Source: Verrucomicrobiia bacterium
Lineage (GTDB): Bacteria; Verrucomicrobiota; Verrucomicrobiia; Limisphaerales; UBA11358
Assembly (NCBI GenBank): GCA_031290985.1
Contig: JARLJW010000029.1
Span: 1 to 40,991, forward strand
Length of the DNA: 40,991 nt
Direction: 5' to 3'
Shown: piece by piece, positions 8,769-16,748 of the stretch
Layout: each line of letters begins with the position of its first letter
How positions within the stretch are numbered: the stretch's first letter is position 1
The notes under the pieces: generated by a model
What the model saw: only the letters and a program-made list of their open reading frames with translations
Databases searched by the model: none
Told to the model about the DNA's origin: nothing
Program-made: the position numbers and the translations under genes

Positions 8769-11471
8769 ATGCCGGCTGCCATTACATCCAGTCCGTCACG
8801 TCGGGGAGTGGCCATTTCCTGGGATGTCTTCGGCCGGGCCGGCTTGTTGTTCGTGGTGCTCTGCCTCATCAAGCTGGCCATGCTGGCCGGGTTCCGGAAG
8901 CATCTCTATGAACTGCACTGGCGCCTCGACCTGTCGACGCAGCATACCTGGCTGAATCAGGCGTTCTTTTTCATCTTCGCCCTGCTGGTGGCGGTGACTA
9001 TCTGGCGGCTGGGGACGCGTTGCGCGGCCGGCGGGCTGCGGATGGTCCGGGCGGCGAACCTCTGCGTGCTGGCGCTGGGGGCGCTGTTTATTTTCCTGTC
9101 CTTCGCCCCCGGCGATAAAAATTTTCTGTTCTCCCTCGTGGCGGGCACGCGGTCGTGGCACGACCTGGCGGCGGCATTCATTTCGGAGCCGCCCGTCTGG
9201 TCGGTTTGGATCCTCTTTTATGCGCTGTTTTATCACCTGCTGGTCTGCGTGGGACGCGAGCATCTGGTCCTGCGGCTGACGGCGGTGATGGCGGCAATCT
9301 ATACGATCCTGTTTTTGCAGGACATGATCGACTGCCGGGATGCGTTGCTGGTGGCGGATTGCCTGGGCGCGGTCTGTCTGCTGGCCGGCGCGGGTTCCCA
9401 AAAACCGCTCGGCTGGTTCTGGCTGGTGCAACCGTGGTGCTGGCTGGCCTTTCTTTTTTTCGTGTTTCGACCGGAAGAGATTCATCTGCACGAGTGGCCG
9501 CCGGAACGCGTCGTGCCGGTTGGCTGGTGCCTGGTGTTGCTGGCCGGGTTGAGCGTGGTCGCCTGGCGGCGGAAGTTTTATTCCCCGTGGTCGTGGTCGC
9601 TCCCGTTCGTCTTCGGTGCGTTCTGCCTCTTGATCAACCTCAGCTACGAGTTCACCCGCAACGACCTGAACCTGCTGTGTCTGGGCCTGACGTTGCCGCA
9701 TTATTTTTTCGGCGAGTTCCTTTTGGCCGGCGGATTGCTGGCGGTGGCCTTGCTGTATCGGCGGTTTCTGCCGGCCGCGTCTTTGTGGTGGCTGGATGTC
9801 ATCAACCTGCTGCTGATCGCCCTCGCCGTGGCGGACTTGTGCCTGACGCGGATCATGGGCGTCAGGCTCGACTGGCAGGTGATCCAGTTCGGCGCTGATT
9901 TCACGATGGTGTGGCGTATGGCCAAAACGTATCTGCCGGACCTGATCATCGGCCTGATTTTGCTCACGGGGCTCTATGCCATTTTGGTGGGATTATTGCG
10001 GCGGACAGGAGCCCATGAAAAGACGCTGCAACTGGGCGCCGGCGGGCGCTTTTTTCTGATTGCCTTCCTCGGCCTGGGGCTGGCGGGGAGCTGGCTGGCC
10101 GGGAATGACCTCGCGGACGGCGAGTCCGCGTTTCTGCTGGCCGAAAGCTGTCCATGGTTTAGCACGACGACGCATCCGGTCATGGCTGACCAGCATTTCC
10201 AGGAGACCGCGCGCCGGCTGGGCCTGGCATCCATGCTGGCGCCACCGGTCATGCCCGCGCGTCCGCCGCGCGACCTGAACGTGGTCCTGATCTTTCAGGA
10301 GTCTTCCTACAACAAATACCTTTCCTTGTTTGGCGCGAAGGACAACACCCAGCCGCTGCTGGGAAAATACCGGGACCGGATGGAGCTTTTCCCCGGGTTC
10401 TTTTCCAGCTTTGCCGGTTCGGTGAACGCCCGTTTTGCCACGCTGTCAGGGCTCTATCCCGTGCGGGATTTTCAGATGTTCACCTTCAACCGCGTCGAGG
10501 TGAAAAGCCTTTATGACGTGCTGCATGACCATGGCTATGTGTCCTCGGTGTTTGCCTCGGACTCGTTTGATTACACCGGGTTCCGCCAGTTTCTGCGGGG
10601 GCGAGGGATCGAGGCGATGTATGATGCCGACACCATGCCCGGCCGGGGCGATGAACCGCCGGTGTCCTGGGGCGTGCGGGAAGGGGTCACGTTCAAGGCC
10701 ATCCGCGCTCAGCTCAAGCAATACGCCGCCAGCCATCAGAAATTTTTTCTCTCCTATTTCCCGGTCGCCCCGCACCACCCGTATGACGGCATACCCCCGG
10801 AGTTCCGAAAATTTCCGGTGACAAAAAAAGATCCGTATGTGCCGCAATACAAAAACGAGCTGCTGTATCTCGACTGGGGGATCGCCTCCATCCTCGATGA
10901 GCTGAAAGACTCCGGCCTGCTGGACAACACGCTGGTCGTCATCACGGATGACCACGGCGAAATGCTCGGCGAAAACGGCGGGCCCATCGGCCATGGCTGG
11001 GCGGTGCTGCCCGAGCTCGCCAACATCCCGCTGATCATCATGGACCCGGCCAATCCGGGGTATCACGTGAATGACACCATCGGCTCCCAGGTCGACCTGC
11101 TGCCGACGATCCTGGACCTGTTGGGCATCCCGGCACCGGCCGGACAGTTTTATCAGGGCGCCTCGCTTTATTCTGCCACCGCGCGGGATGAGCGGAGGAT
11201 CTACCTGAATTCATTTCAACAGTACGGCGTGGTCGAAGGCCGCCGCTTTGTGCGCGCCAGCCGGACCACCGAAAATTTAACCGTCACGAACAATCCTTCG
11301 CTGCGGGCCTTTTGGATGACCAACGACGGGCCGCGCGAAGTGTTCACGGAAACCAACACGGCGGGATTCCCGGCGCCATACATCACTCCGTTTGACAAGT
11401 TTCAGGAAAACTTTCTGCTAAATTACTCGCATTACCAACAGGCGAACCAGCCGGCGGCGGGGAAGGAGTGA
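8769..11471 (+). CDS. Membrane sulfatase / LTA-synthase-like protein
   Basis: The 900-residue product has a polytopic N-terminal half (roughly residues 20-470, about ten or more hydrophobic helices) and a C-terminal alkaline-phosphatase-superfamily domain. Visible active-site candidates are Glu511 in NVVLIFQESS, Ser551 in SSFAGSVNARF where related enzymes carry a nucleophilic Thr or Ser, Asp727-Asp728-His729 in VVITDDHGEML, and a later GHGW His. Family enzymes include lipoteichoic acid synthase, phosphoglycerol and phosphoethanolamine transferases. A Gram-negative context favours transfer of a phospho-alcohol head group to a periplasmic glycan or lipid, or a sulfatase role; the substrate cannot be read from sequence. 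The start sits just after a long hairpin with no clear Shine-Dalgarno. It stands alone between repeat-filled gaps. Confidence 0.8.
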   Translation: MPAAITSSPSRRGVAISWDVFGRAGLLFVVLCLIKLAMLAGFRKHLYELHWRLDLSTQHTWLNQAFFFIFALLVAVTIWRLGTRCAAGGLRMVRAANLCVLALGALFIFLSFAPGDKNFLFSLVAGTRSWHDLAAAFISEPPVWSVWILFYALFYHLLVCVGREHLVLRLTAVMAAIYTILFLQDMIDCRDALLVADCLGAVCLLAGAGSQKPLGWFWLVQPWCWLAFLFFVFRPEEIHLHEWPPERVVPVGWCLVLLAGLSVVAWRRKFYSPWSWSLPFVFGAFCLLINLSYEFTRNDLNLLCLGLTLPHYFFGEFLLAGGLLAVALLYRRFLPAASLWWLDVINLLLIALAVADLCLTRIMGVRLDWQVIQFGADFTMVWRMAKTYLPDLIIGLILLTGLYAILVGLLRRTGAHEKTLQLGAGGRFFLIAFLGLGLAGSWLAGNDLADGESAFLLAESCPWFSTTTHPVMADQHFQETARRLGLASMLAPPVMPARPPRDLNVVLIFQESSYNKYLSLFGAKDNTQPLLGKYRDRMELFPGFFSSFAGSVNARFATLSGLYPVRDFQMFTFNRVEVKSLYDVLHDHGYVSSVFASDSFDYTGFRQFLRGRGIEAMYDADTMPGRGDEPPVSWGVREGVTFKAIRAQLKQYAASHQKFFLSYFPVAPHHPYDGIPPEFRKFPVTKKDPYVPQYKNELLYLDWGIASILDELKDSGLLDNTLVVITDDHGEMLGENGGPIGHGWAVLPELANIPLIIMDPANPGYHVNDTIGSQVDLLPTILDLLGIPAPAGQFYQGASLYSATARDERRIYLNSFQQYGVVEGRRFVRASRTTENLTVTNNPSLRAFWMTNDGPREVFTETNTAGFPAPYITPFDKFQENFLLNYSHYQQANQPAAGKE

Positions 11472-11542
11472 TACTGATTTGCTTTCAAAACCACACGAAA
11501 TCACCTGCGACTTGGCTTCGGCAAGACGCGGCAACCATTTCT

Positions 11543-11587
11543 CCCTCTCCGCGTTTGGTGGGGGGTAGGGGCCAAATGGGGAGAGGG
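11543..11587. repeat. CCCTCTCC/GGAGAGGG hairpin, repeat copy B
   Basis: Between the convergent sulfatase and cpaF1 genes, CCCTCTCC (11543-11550) pairs with GGAGAGGG (11580-11587) and TTTGG (11554-11558) with CCAAA (11572-11576), followed by a GGCCGGGGTGAGG run. It resembles the shorter hairpin at 158-177. Its position suits a bidirectional terminator, although no T-run is present. The rest of the 11472-11705 gap shows nothing I recognise. Confidence 0.55.
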
Positions 11588-11705
11588 CCGGGGTGAGGTG
11601 TTTGTCCCTCCATCTTTGGGTGCAAGGAGAAAGCCATTTTGCAGCATTTTGAACGCGCGTTGTATGAGGGCAGAGATGGGCGCGGTCTGATGTCGCTGGC
11701 AGGCG

Positions 11706-12935
11706 CTAAAGCTGGACGCCGCGCTTTTTGAAACGGGTGTCGTTGAGAAGCGGGTTGACGGCGCGGAATTCCCCGGTCACCGTGCCGTCGCTCCCGCGCC
11801 CCGTGATTTCAAAACGGTAGAGGTCGTTGAGGATGATTTCGCCCTGCTCGTTGAGGCCGGCGAGCTCGGTCAGGTAGGTGATCTTGCGGGCGCCGTCGGC
11901 CAGTTGCTCGTGCTGGACGATGAGGTTCAAGCCGGAGGCGATCTGCCGGCGGAGTTCCAAGGAAGGCAGCTCCAGGCCGGCGTACATGGCCATGGTCTCG
12001 AGGCGGCCGACGACATCCGCCGGCGTGGCGGCATGCAGCACGGCGAGCGTGCCATCGTGGCCGCTGTTGATGGCCTGCAGATAATCCAGCGCCTCCTCGC
12101 CGCGGATTTCGCCGAGGATGATCCGTGACGGACGCATCCGCAGCGTGTTGCTGAAAAGCTGGCGGACATTGACCGTGCCCTTGCCCTCGATGTTGCTGGC
12201 GCGGGTGAGCAGGCGGACAACATGCCGCTGGTCCAATTTCAACTCCAGCGCATCCTCGATGGTGATGATCCGCTCGTCGGGGGCGATTTCATGCGAGAGC
12301 ACGTTCAGCGTGGCGGTCTTGCCCGCGCCGGTCGCGCCGGAGAACATGATGTTCAGCTTCGCCTGCACGGCCGCGCGCAGGAACCGGCCCATCGGCTCGT
12401 TGATGGTTTTCAGGCGCACGAGATCATCCAGAGATTTCAGGCTGTCGAGAAATTTGCGGATGGTGATCGTGGAACCGTCCACGGCGAGCGGCGCAATGAT
12501 GGCATTGACGCGCGAGCCGTCCTTCAGCGAAAAATCGACATAGGGCGAACTCTCATCCAGCCGGCGACCGGCGAGGGCCAGCATCCGTTCCAAGATGGTG
12601 CGCAGGTGGCCTTCGTCATCGAAGCGCGCTTCCGACAGGATTTTTCGGCCGCTCCGTTCAATGTAGATGCGGTCGGGGCCGTTGACCATGATCTCGGTGA
12701 TGGTGCTGTCCTGCAGCAGGGACTCCAGCGGGCCGAAGCCCAGCATGTCGTCACAAATGCTGGCGATGAGGGAGTCGCGGGCGGCGGGGTCCAGTTGCAG
12801 GCGCTTCTGTTTGAGCCGGGCATCAAGCACGAGGCGCACGGCCTCCTTCGCCTCCGCGAGCGACGGCGTGGTCTTGACGAACCGCATCCCGCTCTCGATG
12901 CGGATTTCGCGTTTCAGGTCCTTGTCGATGGTCAT
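11706..12935 (-). CDS. cpaF: CpaF/TadA-type pilus ATPase 1 (no FHA domain)
   Basis: This 409-residue secretion ATPase (type II/IV, T2SSE family) starts at ATG 12935; a TTG at 12938 would add one residue. Visible are EIMVNGPDRIYIER (~81-94), Walker A GATGAGKT (200-207), the Asp-box ITIEDALEL (~225-233), Walker B region RIILGEIRGEEA (271-282) and a His-box GHDGTLAVLHAATP (~292-305). It lacks the FHA domain of the other two copies, and its His-box reads LAVLHAATP where the others have TTVHANSP or STIHANSP. It is the last gene of the minus-strand cluster, 10 bp after the cyclase-pilin gene. It likely powers Flp pilin extension or retraction at the inner membrane; which is unknown. Confidence 0.9.
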   Translation of the reverse strand: MTIDKDLKREIRIESGMRFVKTTPSLAEAKEAVRLVLDARLKQKRLQLDPAARDSLIASICDDMLGFGPLESLLQDSTITEIMVNGPDRIYIERSGRKILSEARFDDEGHLRTILERMLALAGRRLDESSPYVDFSLKDGSRVNAIIAPLAVDGSTITIRKFLDSLKSLDDLVRLKTINEPMGRFLRAAVQAKLNIMFSGATGAGKTATLNVLSHEIAPDERIITIEDALELKLDQRHVVRLLTRASNIEGKGTVNVRQLFSNTLRMRPSRIILGEIRGEEALDYLQAINSGHDGTLAVLHAATPADVVGRLETMAMYAGLELPSLELRRQIASGLNLIVQHEQLADGARKITYLTELAGLNEQGEIILNDLYRFEITGRGSDGTVTGEFRAVNPLLNDTRFKKRGVQL

Positions 12936-12945
12936 CAAAGCTTGA

Positions 12946-13992
12946 TCAGGGTGAGTTTTTTTTCGAGTCGAAAGAACTCATGTTTTCAGTATTTGCAGCC
13001 GTGCTATTTGAGTTGGTAGAACCAACCGCGATTTGTCCGGCACCAGTTCCGCCTGCGTCCGTCCCGCCAAGGGTCGAGGTATTGCGGTGAAAAACATCTT
13101 TAATTTGCCTTCCAAACAGGCCAACCACCATGACCGAAAATGAAAAAGCCACGACCAGGAACAGGGCCAAGATTGAGTTCAATTCCTTCACGGTCTTGAA
13201 GAACAGCCGGAATATCGAATAAAATAAGATGGGTATGCAGATCGAAACCACGAGGGCGAGGCTGCCCGGCAGGTTGTTTGTGGGGATAAACTTGAACAGC
13301 GCTGCTATCACCAGCAGGGTCAAAACGGCGATCACGCATACGATAACCAGGGCCTTGCCAATGTTTGACTTCCCGGGGGCGGCGGCTTTCGGGGCCGTTA
13401 ACGCCGGGGGCTTTTGAAGCTCTTCCTTGGCAGCGGCCGGTACAAAATTGCACCGCCGGCAGGCAAATATTTCATCGCGTTTGCCGGCGACATGCTCGCC
13501 TGCGTTATAAAATGCCTTCAACTGGTCCGGCAGCGCCTCAAAAGTTTCATAGTCGACGAGCAGTTCACCCTTCTCCGCGGCGGCCTCCAGCCGGACCGCC
13601 CGGGCCACGGTGGTGCCGACGATGCGGCGTTCTTCGGGTATCACGAGCACCAGGCCCGTGGCCGCGCCCATCCGGAACCACCGTTTCGCGGAATCCACCG
13701 ATTTCTGGCGGTTATGGCTGACCACGAGTTCCTGGACGGTTTTGGCGAAGTGATGCATGGTGGCGGCATCATCAAAAATAAGCAGGGCGTTGTCGCCCGC
13801 CGTCCCAAAGACGACATCGTTCCGCTGGATTTGCAGACGGTTCAAGGCTTCATCGACGAATGATTGGATCTGGTCTTGAAAAGTCCGCACCGCTTGAACA
13901 TCGAGGTTTTCTTCGAGAACTCGCGCGATGTCGCTGTAAGCAACCAGATCCAGCTCCAACACGGTTTTGGTTATGCCCTGATTTGGCTGCAT
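12946..13992 (-). CDS. Class III cyclase-like domain joined to membrane segments and a Flp pilin C-terminus
   Basis: The 348-residue product is a composite. Residues ~10-165 resemble a class III nucleotide cyclase homology domain: Asp15 in LELDLVAYSD and Asp67 in GTAGDNALLIF match the two metal-binding aspartates, and GTTVARAVRLEAAAEKGELLV (~126-146) matches the region with the transition-state Asn and Arg. Arg134 is kept, but the Asn is Ala130 and the base-selecting Lys is not evident, so activity is doubtful. A CRRC pair follows at 178-181, then three hydrophobic segments (~211-236, 242-263, 270-293). Residues ~290-348 nearly match Flp1: 24 of 26 identical over VGLFG...GTDAGG and 16 of 18 at the C-terminus (ANTENMSSFDSKKNSP). 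Positive-inside reasoning puts the cyclase in the cytoplasm and the pilin tail in the periplasm. The E-Y processing motif is absent. No known family with this architecture comes to mind. Confidence 0.8.
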   Translation of the reverse strand: MQPNQGITKTVLELDLVAYSDIARVLEENLDVQAVRTFQDQIQSFVDEALNRLQIQRNDVVFGTAGDNALLIFDDAATMHHFAKTVQELVVSHNRQKSVDSAKRWFRMGAATGLVLVIPEERRIVGTTVARAVRLEAAAEKGELLVDYETFEALPDQLKAFYNAGEHVAGKRDEIFACRRCNFVPAAAKEELQKPPALTAPKAAAPGKSNIGKALVIVCVIAVLTLLVIAALFKFIPTNNLPGSLALVVSICIPILFYSIFRLFFKTVKELNSILALFLVVAFSFSVMVVGLFGRQIKDVFHRNTSTLGGTDAGGTGAGQIAVGSTNSNSTAANTENMSSFDSKKNSP

Positions 13993-14032
13993 GTCAAGTG
14001 AGGGTAAGCAGGTTAATCGTCAATCACGCCGG

Positions 14033-14233
14033 TCATGCTGTCACGGCGTGGTCGCCGCGGCTCTGTCCCGATGCCCGCCGGCTTTCGCCGGCTCGGCGGC
14101 GTAAGCGTAAAAAATTGTTCCATTGAAGTCCGCTCTTGGGTGACGTGATGTGATCAAGTTTTCCGTCAGACCCGGCGAAGGCGGTGGCACCCAAGGTGAG
14201 GAAAAGCCAAACGCCTTGTAATAACGTTCTCAT
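14033..14233 (-). CDS. Small putative exported protein, possibly decayed
   Basis: A 66-codon frame starts at ATG 14233 with a fair Shine-Dalgarno (GAGGG about 8 bases upstream) and a signal-peptide-like N-terminus (MRTLLQGVWLFLTLGATAFA). The second half reads through a GCCGGC-TTTC-GCCGGC palindrome (14077-14092) and becomes Arg-rich, so an ancestral exported gene may have been cut by a repeat, or this may be only a spurious frame. It lies between cpaF2 and the cyclase-pilin gene on the same strand, 58 bp after cpaF2. Function unknown. Confidence 0.4.
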   Translation of the reverse strand: MRTLLQGVWLFLTLGATAFAGSDGKLDHITSPKSGLQWNNFLRLRRRAGESRRASGQSRGDHAVTA

Positions 14234-14291
14234 AAATGCGCCCTCAAATTTTTTCTTTTAAAGCCTTTGCCCTCCCGCTCCATCGAGCTGG

Positions 14292-15932
14292 TCAGGGCTC
14301 AAACAGGCCTGTGATATCGAGTCCGTGTTGTTGTGCGGTCTGGAGGAAAGTGGGTTTGTAGCCGGTGAAGACATGGCGGCCGGTGATCTTGCCATCGGCG
14401 GCCAGGCCCTCGTTCCGGAAGACATAGATGTCTTGCAACTGATATTCGCGGTCCTTCAAGCCCAGCACTTCGGTGACGGCGGTGATCTTGCGGGTGCCAT
14501 CGTGCAGGCGGGCGGTCTGGATGACGACATGGATGGCGGAAGCCACCTGTTCGCGGAGGGCGGACAGGGGAATTTCAATGCCGCTCAACAGCGCGCAGGT
14601 CTCCATCCGCAGCAGGCTGTCGCGCGGGCTGTTGGCGTGGATGGTGGACATGCTGCCTTCATGGCCGGTATTCATGGCCTGCAAGAGGTCGAGCGCCTCG
14701 CCGCTGCGGATTTCGCCGACCACAATCCGGTCGGGCCGCAGGCGCAGGGCGGAATGGAGCAGGTCGCGGATGGTGACCTCGCCCTTGCCGTATTCATCCG
14801 GCTTGCGGGTTTCGAAGCAGACCTTGTGGTTCTGTTGCAGTTGGAGTTCGCTGGCATCCTCCAAAACCAGGATGCGGTCATTGTCGGGAATGAGGCTGCT
14901 CAGCACGTTGAGCACGGAAGTTTTGCCGGAGGAGGTGGCGCCCGAGACAATGAGGTTCCGGCCGATCTTTACGATGACATCAATCAGCCGCGCGCCTTCC
15001 TTGGTGATGCTGCCGAACTGGACAAGCTGGTCCATGGTCAGCTTTTCCCGGCGGAATTTGCGGATGGCGACGATGGTGCCGGCGCGGGAAAGCGGCGGCA
15101 TGACGGCATGAACGCGCGAGCCATCCGGCAGGCGCGCGTCCAGCCGGGGGTTTTCCTTGTCAAAGAAACGACCGACGCTGCGCGCGACATTCATCAACGC
15201 GGCTTGCAGGGCCTGTTCGCTGGCAAACTTCTCGGGCACCGGGGTCAGCTTGCCCTTGCGCTCGATGTAAATTTGCGCGGGACCATTGATCATGATTTCC
15301 GAGACGTCGTCATCCGAGAGATACTGCTGGACCGGGGCGAAGAACAGATAGAGGTAGGAAAGTCCGGGCTTCGGCGGGGTCTTTTTTAGGGGCTCGGCGG
15401 CTGGCTTTTCTGCCGGCGCAGGCGACGGGGCCTTGGTGGCGGAGGTGGCGGTAGCTGGACCCTTGGTGGCGGATTCGTCCGGCAAGCCGGCCATGTGGCT
15501 TATTTCACTGCTGGCTGCTTTGGCGGCTAAATCAGATTTATGACCATCATGATTATATAAGGTCTTATCAATAGATGCCTTATCACTGCTTGTCGCCTCG
15601 GGGTGTTCTAATGGTGTGGCGGCTGACCCCGATAAGTTGCGGATAATAACCTTGGTTGAACCGGTGCTAATAACATCGCTGGCTTTTACCGGGGCATCAG
15701 CGGTGCAGGCTTTGCCATTGAGCAGGAACACACCTTGCGCGCCTTTAACCTTTAAAGTGCAGGGCTCGGTATCTCCTTGGAGCAGCAGTTCCGCACCACT
15801 ATCATTATAAGGTTCGAGCGAGAGATTGCATTTGGCATTAAAGCCGATGGTGATGGCGGGCTCGGCGAAACGAAATAAGCGGGATTTCTGGCCTTCCCGT
15901 TGAACTTCAAAAGTTACAATAATAGGCTTCAT
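14292..15932 (-). CDS. cpaF: CpaF/TadA-type ATPase 2 with a degenerate FHA-like N-terminus
   Basis: The 546-residue product starts at ATG 15932. Residues 1-100 look like an FHA beta-sandwich (ITIGFNAKCNLSLEP, GVFLLNGK) but lack the GR, SxxH and N phosphothreonine-binding residues. An Ala/Pro/Thr/Lys-rich linker (~100-190) follows, with AT-richer DNA at about 15530-15700 than its surroundings. The ATPase domain has SEIMINGPAQIYIER (~211-225), Walker A GATSSGKT (331-338), LVLEDASEL (~355-363), IVVGEIRSGEALD (~403-415) and GHEGSMSTIHANSP (~423-436). It is the first gene of the minus-strand cluster, divergent from flp1. It is probably a hexameric inner-membrane-associated pilus motor; the linker suggests the N-terminal domain is a tethered docking module. 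Confidence 0.88.
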   Translation of the reverse strand: MKPIIVTFEVQREGQKSRLFRFAEPAITIGFNAKCNLSLEPYNDSGAELLLQGDTEPCTLKVKGAQGVFLLNGKACTADAPVKASDVISTGSTKVIIRNLSGSAATPLEHPEATSSDKASIDKTLYNHDGHKSDLAAKAASSEISHMAGLPDESATKGPATATSATKAPSPAPAEKPAAEPLKKTPPKPGLSYLYLFFAPVQQYLSDDDVSEIMINGPAQIYIERKGKLTPVPEKFASEQALQAALMNVARSVGRFFDKENPRLDARLPDGSRVHAVMPPLSRAGTIVAIRKFRREKLTMDQLVQFGSITKEGARLIDVIVKIGRNLIVSGATSSGKTSVLNVLSSLIPDNDRILVLEDASELQLQQNHKVCFETRKPDEYGKGEVTIRDLLHSALRLRPDRIVVGEIRSGEALDLLQAMNTGHEGSMSTIHANSPRDSLLRMETCALLSGIEIPLSALREQVASAIHVVIQTARLHDGTRKITAVTEVLGLKDREYQLQDIYVFRNEGLAADGKITGRHVFTGYKPTFLQTAQQHGLDITGLFEP

Positions 15933-16116
15933 GGTCCCAATTTATCAGCATAAATCCCCGGGAGTGGCTAAAAGTCAGGCACCAAGGATCCGGGCTGTCT
16001 CAATCTGATGCATTTTTTGCTTGTATCTACTCTGAATTAGTGGTTATTCTCATGCGTTGGTTGCAGAAAGCGAGTCCAAACTGAACGAATCGGAAAATAA
16101 ATCAAGAAGGATTGAT
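15933..16116. promoter_or_regulatory. Divergent intergenic region between the two Tad operons
   Basis: This 184-bp gap separates cpaF2 (-) from flp1 (+) and must hold promoters for both operons unless they are read from outside. It contains AT-rich segments (around 16010-16050 and 16090-16116). I could not assign a convincing sigma-70 or sigma-54 promoter pair by eye. The flp1 Shine-Dalgarno (AGAAGG, ending at 16110) is the only clear signal. Confidence 0.45.
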
Positions 16117-16386
16117 ATGAAACTACTCGGACGCAAACTTCACAACTCCCGTGCCATCGCCATGACCGAATACTTGATTATTCTGGCCATTGTGGCGATT
16201 GCGGCCATAGCCATCGTTGGCCTGTTTGGCAAGCAGATTAAGGACGTCTTTTATCGCAACACCTCGACCTTGGGCGGAACGGACGCGGGCGGACACAGCG
16301 CTTCGACCATCACCGGGTCGGCTTCCACCGCTGCCGCCAACACCGAAAACATGAATTCTTTTGACAGCAAAAAGAATTCGCCTTGA
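16117..16386 (+). CDS. flp: Flp-type major pilin 1
   Basis: The 89-residue pilin starts at ATG 16117, six bases after AGAAGG; the frame is open upstream but that part does not resemble a pilin. It has a short basic leader, SRAIAMTEYL with Glu18-Tyr19 at the +5/+6 positions, a 20-residue hydrophobic helix (LIILAIVAIAAIAIVGLFG), then a polar Ser/Thr/Ala-rich tail with RNTSTLGGTDAGG and ENMNSFDSKKNSP. The residue before the expected cut is Ala13 rather than the canonical Gly. The tail is longer than in many Flp pilins (50-70 residues). It is the first gene of the main Tad operon, and its stop overlaps the flp2 start. Confidence 0.92.
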   Translation: MKLLGRKLHNSRAIAMTEYLIILAIVAIAAIAIVGLFGKQIKDVFYRNTSTLGGTDAGGHSASTITGSASTAAANTENMNSFDSKKNSP

Positions 16387-16658
16387 AAATTTTTGGCCAT
16401 AAGGTCCGCAGCCGTCAGGGCATCGCCATGACGGAGTATCTGATCATTTTGGCAATAGTGGCGATCGCAGCGATTGCGATTGTTGGCTTGTTTGGGCAAC
16501 AGATCAAAGACGTTTTTTATCGCAACACTTCGACGCTCGGTGGGACGGATGCCGGCGGCCATAGCGCCTCGACGATCACCGGCAATGCGTCGACGGCGGC
16601 CTCCACCACCGAAAACATGGATTCTTTTGACAAGAGTAAAAATAGCACCGGGCAATGA
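16383..16658 (+). CDS. flp: Flp-type major pilin 2
   Basis: The 91-residue pilin begins at TTG 16383, which overlaps the TGA of flp1 (TTGA), implying translational coupling. The choice of TTG is supported by end-to-end alignment with Flp1 from residue 1. By my count 72 of 89 aligned residues are identical. The leader ends RQG before IAMTEYL, so Flp2 has the canonical Gly at -1 that Flp1 lacks. The mature helix and the block through GTDAGGHSASTITG are nearly identical; the last ~20 residues differ most. It is probably a tandem duplicate and either the main or an alternative subunit. Confidence 0.9.
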   Translation: MKIFGHKVRSRQGIAMTEYLIILAIVAIAAIAIVGLFGQQIKDVFYRNTSTLGGTDAGGHSASTITGNASTAASTTENMDSFDKSKNSTGQ

Positions 16659-16697
16659 TGCAGTGATCAGCCGGTGATCAGAACGGGGAATCAGAAA

Positions 16698-16723
16698 GCA
16701 TGCACGGGCTAAAACATGCATGC
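16698..16723 (+). promoter_or_regulatory. GCATGCA/TGCATGC hairpin before cpaB
   Basis: GCATGCA (16698-16704) and TGCATGC (16717-16723) form a 7-bp stem with a 12-base loop between flp2 and cpaB. It buries the alternative cpaB start ATG 16716, favouring ATG 16749. Such a structure could lower read-through from the highly expressed pilins to the rest of the operon; no T-run follows. Confidence 0.4.
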
Positions 16724-16748
16724 GCGTGAGATCGGGCTGTTGCTAACT

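Noticed and set aside
8585..8881. 98-codon minus-strand frame and its plus-strand counterpart over the 8595-8760 element
   Set aside because: Both translate the same palindrome, so their resemblance to each other comes from the inverted repeat and not from a gene.
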